From NCBI GenBank assembly GCA_024648695.1, contig JACAVV010000012.1:50100-114099 (forward strand): DNA of 64,000 bases. The letters run 5' to 3'. The position numbers and the translations under genes are program-made. A model generated the notes under the pieces. That model saw only the letters and a program-made list of their open reading frames with translations, was not told the DNA's origin and did no database searches. How positions within the stretch are numbered: the first letter of the stretch is position 1; each line of letters starts with the position of its first letter. Positions 63,450 through 64,000 of the stretch are shown here, piece by piece. Origin of the DNA: Nitrospina sp. Lineage in GTDB: Bacteria; Nitrospinota; Nitrospinia; Nitrospinales; JACRGP01.

Positions 63450-64000
63450 ATGGCCTGTCGTACTTCATTTAAAATTGCCTTGATCATCGTCTTGCTTCCG
63501 GTAGCTTTAACCTTTTCCGGTTGTAGCAACGTGACCAACCCCCTTACCGAACTCAAGCAAAGTCTGGCCAATGAAAAGGAGTTTTCCATCATATTAAGCG
63601 ACATGATGGAAGAAGGTAACTTCTTTAAATCCTACTACCATCAGTATCAGGTAGACATTGGAGAGAATTCTTCCATCAAACCCTTTGTTGAGGTGAGCAA
63701 GGATTATTACCAAAGGCACATTCCATATCTGGGAATGGTTCTTCTCTCTAAAGGGGAAGACGGAAAGATCAAGAACACGCCGATGCCAAACGGTTATCAA
63801 TATGTTGGTAATCCCAAGTACGGTCATTGGAGAAACGATAGTTCCGGCAGTTTCTGGGAGTTCTACGGACAGTATATGTTGTTGTCCCAGGTAATGAACT
63901 GGGGGGGGTACGGCTTACGCCGCAACGATTACAATACTTTTGTTTCCTATAACACTTCGGGTCGGCCTTACTACGGGCCCAGCAATCAGTATGGGACGAA
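63450..64000 (+). CDS. Lipoprotein, N-terminal part only
   Basis: An ATG at 63450 opens a frame that runs off the window after 183 codons. The N-terminus has a lipoprotein signal with lipobox LTFSGC at about residues 20-25. The mature part contains YYHQYQVDIGENSSIKPFVEVSKDYYQRH, then is Gly/Tyr/Asn-rich. No family is recognised. The protein is expected to be membrane-anchored on the outer face. Confidence 0.82.
   Translation, partial: MACRTSFKIALIIVLLPVALTFSGCSNVTNPLTELKQSLANEKEFSIILSDMMEEGNFFKSYYHQYQVDIGENSSIKPFVEVSKDYYQRHIPYLGMVLLSKGEDGKIKNTPMPNGYQYVGNPKYGHWRNDSSGSFWEFYGQYMLLSQVMNWGGYGLRRNDYNTFVSYNTSGRPYYGPSNQYGT

Overview
The window is a 64 kb chromosomal piece of moderate GC content from a Gram-negative bacterium. 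An outer-membrane porin, lipoproteins, a curlin-like fibre protein and many TPR proteins point that way. The gene set (tandem PCP-reductase domains, a class V aminotransferase next to serA, small-type PurL with separate PurS and PurQ, a c554-like multihaem cytochrome, many paralogous DUF1566 proteins) fits a marine Nitrospinota (Nitrospina-like) nitrite oxidiser best. That placement is inference from gene content; there is no rRNA or other marker here.

Layout: 1-4.0 kb (+): the tail of an acidic repeat protein, an RDD membrane protein, a class V aminotransferase and SerA. 4.1-15.4 kb (-): a long co-directional block with a parvulin, eight DUF1566 (Lcl C-terminal domain) genes carrying nine domains, a glutaredoxin, an LRR protein, a TPR protein, an NHL beta-propeller, a coiled-coil protein and one secreted protein with its own terminator. 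15.7-20.2 kb (+): a B12-binding radical SAM protein, a TPR protein and a MidA-like methyltransferase. 20.4-26.9 kb: a porin and a loosely packed AT-rich region with an isochorismatase-type hydrolase, an old yellow enzyme and gene debris, then a pentapeptide-repeat protein and small genes. 27-30.9 kb: OppB/OppC permeases, a Nif3-like protein, and a three-fold PCP_red protein followed by an unannotated 42-residue membrane protein.

31-44.9 kb: a membrane spermidine-synthase-like/TPR fusion, an HD-GYP response regulator, a ferredoxin-fused aldo/keto reductase and a GT39-like/TPR protein. Next comes a compact envelope-stress-type operon (DUF2617-like, J domain, YbjN, PspA, DUF4178), then a beta-propeller, a curlin-repeat protein and a histidine kinase fragment. 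44.9-50 kb (-): a bifunctional aldolase/SDR, then a nucleotidyltransferase, a radical SAM/SPASM enzyme and a membrane protein with a Gly/Cys tail. 50-54.7 kb (+): purS-purQ-purL-purF. 54.7-64 kb: a LysR regulator, small exported proteins, a multihaem cytochrome, a YhaN/YhaO-like (SbcC/SbcD-like) pair, a potassium channel and a lipoprotein cut by the window edge.

The two loci most likely to be undescribed systems are the DUF1566 array (about 5.6-13.5 kb) and the radical SAM/SPASM plus Gly/Cys-tailed membrane protein pair (47.8-49.9 kb), whose genes overlap by four bases. No CRISPR array, rRNA, tRNA, transposase or prophage gene was seen.
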